Source: CAVPCY01 sp963702525
GTDB lineage: Bacteria > Actinomycetota > Coriobacteriia > Anaerosomatales > PHET01
Reading direction: 5' to 3'
Length of the DNA: 22,751 nucleotides
NCBI GenBank assembly: GCA_963702525.1
Contig: CAVPCY010000010.1
Span: forward strand, 1 to 22,751
Positions within the stretch are counted from its first letter, which is position 1. Each line of letters opens with the position of its first letter. The notes under the pieces are model-generated. The model worked only from the letters and a program-made list of their open reading frames with translations. It was not told the DNA's origin and searched no databases. The position numbers were made by a program, and so were the translations under genes. Positions 19,001-22,751 of this stretch are shown here, one piece after another.

Positions 19001-20760
19001 TTACGTCAACTCCCGCCGGCGCGCTGGCGCCTCGTCTTCCTCGGCACGCATGGGCGCGCCCAGAGCGGTCACGAGCAGCATCAGTATAAGTGAGGCGCCG
19101 AGAGACACCGCGAGGCCGTTGCCTGCCCATTGACCGGGCGAATCCAGCGCGTCAGCCACGCGGGAGGCGAGGTAGTAGGCGCCTCCGAGCACGCCGGCGC
19201 CCAAGACAGCGCCCACTGCAGCTCCCGCGCGGGTCGCTCGGGCGCACGCCAGCGACATGACGACCGCTGCGAGTGGCCATCCGGCCAGAGCCACGTAGGC
19301 TGCAGGCGAGGTCGCGAGCGTGCGAAGGCTCGCGAGCGCGAGGTCGGCGTTCCAGACGTCCACGACGTAGGGCGCCCATACGTCGAGATAGGGAGGTCCG
19401 CCGGCCGAGACGGCCGCGGCGACCGCGGCCAGCACGCCGCCCAGAAGGGCCGTCGCGGCTGCGGGCAGGGGGCGCAGCGCGAATCCGGACAGCAGCGGCT
19501 GCGCCGGCCCCAGCTTCACCGCGCCAAGCACCGGGGCCGCAAGGGGCAGCACCGCGGCCCCGGGGCTTCGTCGTGCGAGGAACCACCACCACAGCACACC
19601 GGCCACGAGCAGGCCGGCCCCCACGATCCAAGCGCCGGACACGAGGACGCCGGCGATCAGCACGCCGAGGCCGAGCCCCATGCCCAGCGAAGGCGCGAGC
19701 GCTCCGGCGAACGCGACGAGCGCCGCCGCCCCGAGCATCGCCGGCCTCTCGAGGTTGAACGGAACGAGCCCCGACCACGCGAGCCACGCCGACTCGACCG
19801 CCGCGACCGAGCGCAGGAGCGCCCCGCCGAGCGGTCCTTGCAGCCGGTCCCACACGCCCACCGTCTCGAGGCCGGGTGTGGGCTCGGCCTCGTCCTCGGC
19901 GTAGGCGTCGACGAGATCGGCGAGCGATTCGCGGCCAAGCGCGGGATCGCCGAGAAACACCGCGAGCGCGTCGGCGAACTGCTCGACCGTCTCGTAGCGG
20001 TCGCGCCGCCTGCGGCGCCAGTGCTGCGAGCAACACCTCGTCGATCTGGCGAGGCAGCGCGGGCTCGTAGGCGGAGGGCGCCGGTGGCTCGCCGCTCTCG
20101 AGACGCGCGATGGCCGCCTGCGGGGTCTGCTCGGCGAAGGGGTTCTCACCCGTGATCGCCTCGTACGCGAGCACCGCGAAGGCCCACTCGTCGGTCGCTT
20201 CCGAGACCGTGCCGCCCTCGCAGCTGCTCGAGCGGCATGTACCCGGGCGTACCGCCCCAGGCCGCGCCGTGGCCGGAGAGCGAGGAGAGCTCGGCGATGC
20301 CGAAGTCGGCGACCTTCACGCGGCCGTCGCGCGTGACGAGCACGTTCTCGGGCTTGATGTCGAGGTGCAGCACGCCGTTGTCGTGCGCGAACGCGAGCGC
20401 GTGGCTCACGGCTTCGACGACCGCGGCGACCTCGTCGAGCGTGAGCGGTCCTCCGTCGTCGATCAGGTCGGCGAGGTTGGCCCCGTCGACGTGCTCCATC
20501 ACGAGGAACGCCTCGTCCGCGTCGGTGTCGAAGTCGAAGACGGTGACGATGGCGGGGTGGTTGAGCATCGCGGCGGTGCGCGCCTCGGCAAGTCCGGGGG
20601 GCCGATGGGGCCGGCCTCGGGAGTCGAGGGGGAGGGGGAGGCGCTTGATCGCGACCCTGCGCTGCATGCGGGTGTCCCACGCGAGCGTCACGGTGCCGAA
20701 CCCGCCCTCGCCCAACTCGGCGAGGGGCCGGTACCGATCGAGAATGAGTAGCCCCTCCAC
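19001..20760 (-). CDS. Ser/Thr protein kinase with polytopic membrane C-terminus, two frameshifts
   Basis: GTG at 20760 follows GAGGAGAGCG. The kinase domain shows GEGGFGTV, AIK (Lys39), LHLDIKPENV at 131-140 and ADFG at 151-154. The catalytic loop is HLD rather than HRD, so it is a non-RD kinase, and the APE motif is replaced by PLE (GTPGYMPLEQL). Frames shift near 20219, after PLEQL, and near 20020, before RYETVEQFADALAVFL. From about residue 330 onward the protein is a long run of hydrophobic segments (for example LGVLIAGVLVSGAWIVGAGL), about seven or eight spans, ending in a short basic tail. No PASTA or other sensor domain is visible. It occupies the head of the fha-pstP-rodA-pbpA-pknB block, so it may replace PknA as the second kinase; that is inference. 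The divergent MarR gene starts 157 bp away. Confidence 0.85.
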
Positions 20761-20806
20761 CGCTCTCCTCGTGACGAGCACCCCCGGCTGGCAGGTGACG
20801 CCTTGG

Positions 20807-20812
20807 ATTCTA
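20807..20812 (-). promoter_or_regulatory. Likely -10 box for the kinase-to-pknB block
   Basis: TAGAAT on the minus strand, within GCGGTAGAATCC, lies 46 bp before the kinase GTG. A start near 20800 would leave a leader of about 40 nt. The -35 region is weak. Confidence 0.35.
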
Positions 20813-20842
20813 CCGCGACGCTGCGACGATGCGAGGCGGCGG

Positions 20843-20872
20843 TTGACGGTCGAGGTGCGCGGCGCATATAGT
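20843..20872 (+). promoter_or_regulatory. Sigma-70-like promoter of the MarR gene
   Basis: TTGACG (20843-20848) and TATAGT (20867-20872) are 18 bp apart, close to the consensus in an otherwise GC-rich region. Transcription would start near 20879, inside the palindrome described next, about 39 nt before the ATG at 20918. Confidence 0.7.
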
Positions 20873-20877
20873 TCGGC

Positions 20878-20894
20878 AGTCAAACTATTTGACT
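20878..20894. promoter_or_regulatory. Palindromic MarR-type operator
   Basis: AGTCAAA (20878-20884) and TTTGACT (20888-20894) are exact complements around CTA, a 17-bp palindrome of the kind MarR-family dimers bind. It covers the predicted transcription start of the MarR gene, so binding should block the marR-efflux transcript. The site is 66 bp from the -10 of the divergent kinase operon and is less likely to control it. Confidence 0.65.
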
Positions 20895-20917
20895 TGCGAA
20901 GAGAAAGACTCGACCGC

Positions 20918-21370
20918 ATGGCCGATCGAATGAAGGACGACCTGCTCGACGAGCTGGACGACGCCATCCTGCGCATGGGGCGCATCATGGCGTCGCGCCA
21001 CGCCGGCCCCGACTGCTGCCCCGACTCGCTCACCCTGTCGCAGACGATGCTGCTGCGCGGGCTCGAGAGCTTCGGGCCCAGCAAGATGAGCGACGTGGCG
21101 AGCATGATGGCGATCAAGGCGCCGGCCGCCTCCTCGGCGATCGCGGCGCTCGAGAAGAGCGGCTACGTCGAGCGCGTTCACGACGACGAAGACCGCCGAG
21201 TGACTCTCGTGCACATCACAGACGAGGGCCGCGACGCACTGCACGCCGCCGAGACCAAGCGTCGCGAGCTCATGCGCGGCTACCTCTCGGTACTCAGCGA
21301 AGACGACATCCGCTCGCTCATCCGCATCCACCACGTGCTCAGCACGGCGATGGACGAAGGGCGCGCCTAG
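20918..21370 (+). CDS. MarR-family transcriptional regulator
   Basis: The 150-residue product is a typical MarR winged-helix protein. A helical dimerisation start leads into the DNA-binding core KMSDVASMMAIKAPAASSAI then ALEKSGYVERVHDDEDRRVT, in which DDEDRR is the conserved wing tip, followed by LVHITDEGRDAL and C-terminal dimer helices. ATG at 20918 is preferred; a second in-frame ATG is at 20930. It sits directly upstream of an RND permease gene on the same strand (74 bp gap), the usual arrangement for a ligand-released repressor of efflux. A perfect palindrome over its own start of transcription suggests autorepression. The CC pair at residues 33-34 may respond to redox state or metals, but that is speculation. 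Confidence 0.93.
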   Translation: MADRMKDDLLDELDDAILRMGRIMASRHAGPDCCPDSLTLSQTMLLRGLESFGPSKMSDVASMMAIKAPAASSAIAALEKSGYVERVHDDEDRRVTLVHITDEGRDALHAAETKRRELMRGYLSVLSEDDIRSLIRIHHVLSTAMDEGRA

Positions 21371-21444
21371 CCGCTGGCTCTCCGAGCCGCGCACCTCGCA
21401 CCCACCGCAACCCAAGCATTCCCTGACGAAAGAGAGCTCACCGC

Positions 21445-22751
21445 ATGGACCGCATCACACGATTCTCGCTTCGCAACAGCGCCGCCGTGATCCTGGTGGC
21501 CGTGCTCGTCACGCTCGGCGGCCTGTGGTCTGCAGGGCAGCTGAAGAAAGAGACGATGCCGGACATCAACATCCCCATCGTCGCTGTCGTGACCCCGTAT
21601 CCGGGAGCGGCGCCGGGCGACGTGTACGACAACGTCACCGACCCGGTCGAGAAGGCGCTTCGAGGCGTCGCCGGCGTCAAGCGCGTGAGCGCGACCTCAG
21701 GTGACTCGGTCTCGGCGGTCGTGGCCGAGTTCAGCTTCTCGGAAGACATGGACAAGGCCGAGCAGAACGTGAACAAGGCGCTGCAGGCCGTCAAGCTGCC
21801 CGACAACGCGATCGCGCCGAAGGTGAGCCGCATCAGCTTCGGCTCCGCGCCGATCATGAAGCTCGCCGATCATGGCGCCCGGCAGCAACCCCGAGCTGCT
21901 GCGCGCCGACGTGCGCGAGAACGTGATCCCGGCGCTGCAGGGCGTCGAAGGCGTGGGCGAAGCGAAGCTGGCGGCCGACTCGCCCTCGTCGATTCGGATC
22001 GCGCTCGACCCCGAGCGGCTCAAGGACGAGGGCCTGACCGCCGAGAGCGTCATCCAGCAGCTGCAGGCGGCCAACCTCTCGTTCCCGGTGGGCGCGGTGG
22101 ACCTGGGCAAGACGACCGAGCCGATCCGCGTGGGCGGCACCATCGAGGGCGTCGAGGACATCGAGGACTTCCGCGTCGCCGTCTACCCCAACCAGGGCGA
22201 GATGATGGGCGAGGCCTTCGCGCAGATCGGCTCAGGGGATGGCGGGACTGGGCCAGGCCGTGGGCGGCCTTGCGCAGGGTATGGGCGCCATGGGTCAGGG
22301 CATGGGCGCGCTCGGCTCGGGCGTGGGCGAGCTGGGGGCGGCGACCGGCGAGATCGGCATGCAGGCCGGGCTCATCAACGGGATCCAGCAGCTCCAGGGG
22401 CAGATGTACTCGCTCAAGTACGACACGCTGCCGGGTCTGAAGGCGGCCGCATCTTCGATGCCGTCGAGCACGCCGGAGTACCAGCAGCTCCAGGGGCAGA
22501 TCTCCTACATCGAGGGCCAGGCGATCCCGGGCATGCAGGCCGCGATCAACGGGATGCAGGCGCAGGTGAGCGCATCTCAGAAGAAGCTGATGGCCCAGTC
22601 GGGCTCGCAGTCGTCGGGCGGCTCGGCATCGATGGCGATGCCGTCGAGCGGTGGCGGGATGTCGATGCCCAAGGGCAAGTCGAGCTCGGCGCTCAAGATG
22701 AAGATCGGCATCGTGAAACTCGCCGACGTGGCCGACATCACGTACGGACCC
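21445..22751 (+). CDS. RND-family efflux permease, 5' part, with large insert and two frameshifts
   Basis: ATG at 21445 follows GAAAGAGAG. The start (MDRITRFSLRNSAAVILVAV, then LKKETMPDINIPIVAVVTPY and PGAAPGDVYDNVTDPVEKAL) is that of RND/AcrB-type permeases in the HAE group of Gram-positive bacteria. The first membrane span is at 11-31 and the porter domain follows. One extra base near 21868 and one extra G near 22237 shift the frame; the protein continues as IMAPGSNPELLRADVRENVI and later MAGLGQAVGGLAQGMGAMGQ. Between VYPNQGEMM and VKLADVADITYGP, where most RND permeases have only a short loop, lies an insert of about 170 residues rich in Gly, Met, Gln and Ser. The 3' part is beyond the window. 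These pumps are proton-driven exporters of lipophilic compounds; the substrate is unknown. Confidence 0.88.

Overview
The window is high-GC DNA from an actinomycete-type bacterium. The 3' two thirds carry the actinobacterial growth and division signalling cluster (PASTA kinase, RodA/PbpA, PstP, FhaB, FhaA). The fused RodA-PbpA, and a family of secreted proteins with one shared C-terminal module, make me think of Coriobacteriia or a close relative; that placement is inference, with no rRNA or marker gene to confirm it.

Layout. 1-3375 (minus): a secreted CAP/SCP-domain protein cut by the window edge, preceded by a DUF255/YyaL-type thioredoxin-fold protein with an internal 207-bp tandem duplication. 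3376-5477: a divergent control region and a secreted eight-repeat PQQ-type beta-propeller protein (plus), then two terminator-like hairpins. 5478-5553: tRNA-Arg(CCU), minus, CCA encoded. 5591-8276 (minus): an accessory stretch with a wrecked AAA_14/DUF4143 ATPase whose promoter carries AAGGACA half-sites, an FkbM methyltransferase and a broken membrane protein. 8425-11812: a 14-codon relic of a secreted-protein tail, a secreted CARDB-type protein (minus) and a secreted Ig-like protein (plus), the last two on either side of a 325-bp divergent intergenic region.

11934-20760 (minus) is a single long operon-like block. It reads, in order of transcription: a membrane Ser/Thr kinase, fhaA, fhaB, a PP2C phosphatase, a single reading frame joining a RodA-type SEDS glycosyltransferase to a PbpA-type transpeptidase, and a PASTA kinase with four PASTA domains. 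The parts fit together: kinases sense wall precursors and phosphorylate targets, FHA proteins bind the phosphothreonines, PP2C resets the system, and the SEDS-PBP fusion makes and crosslinks peptidoglycan. 20843-22751 (plus) is a MarR regulator with a near-ideal promoter and a palindromic operator, followed by the start of an RND efflux permease with a large low-complexity insert.

Quality warning. Nearly every long gene except the PP2C, FHA, MarR and 10523-11812 genes contains one or more single-base frameshifts, mostly one extra G or C beside a short G/C run, with coding sense resuming at once in the next frame. I read most of these as sequencing or assembly errors and give full-length gene spans. 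The ATPase at 5591-6882 is far more damaged than its neighbours and may be a true pseudogene.
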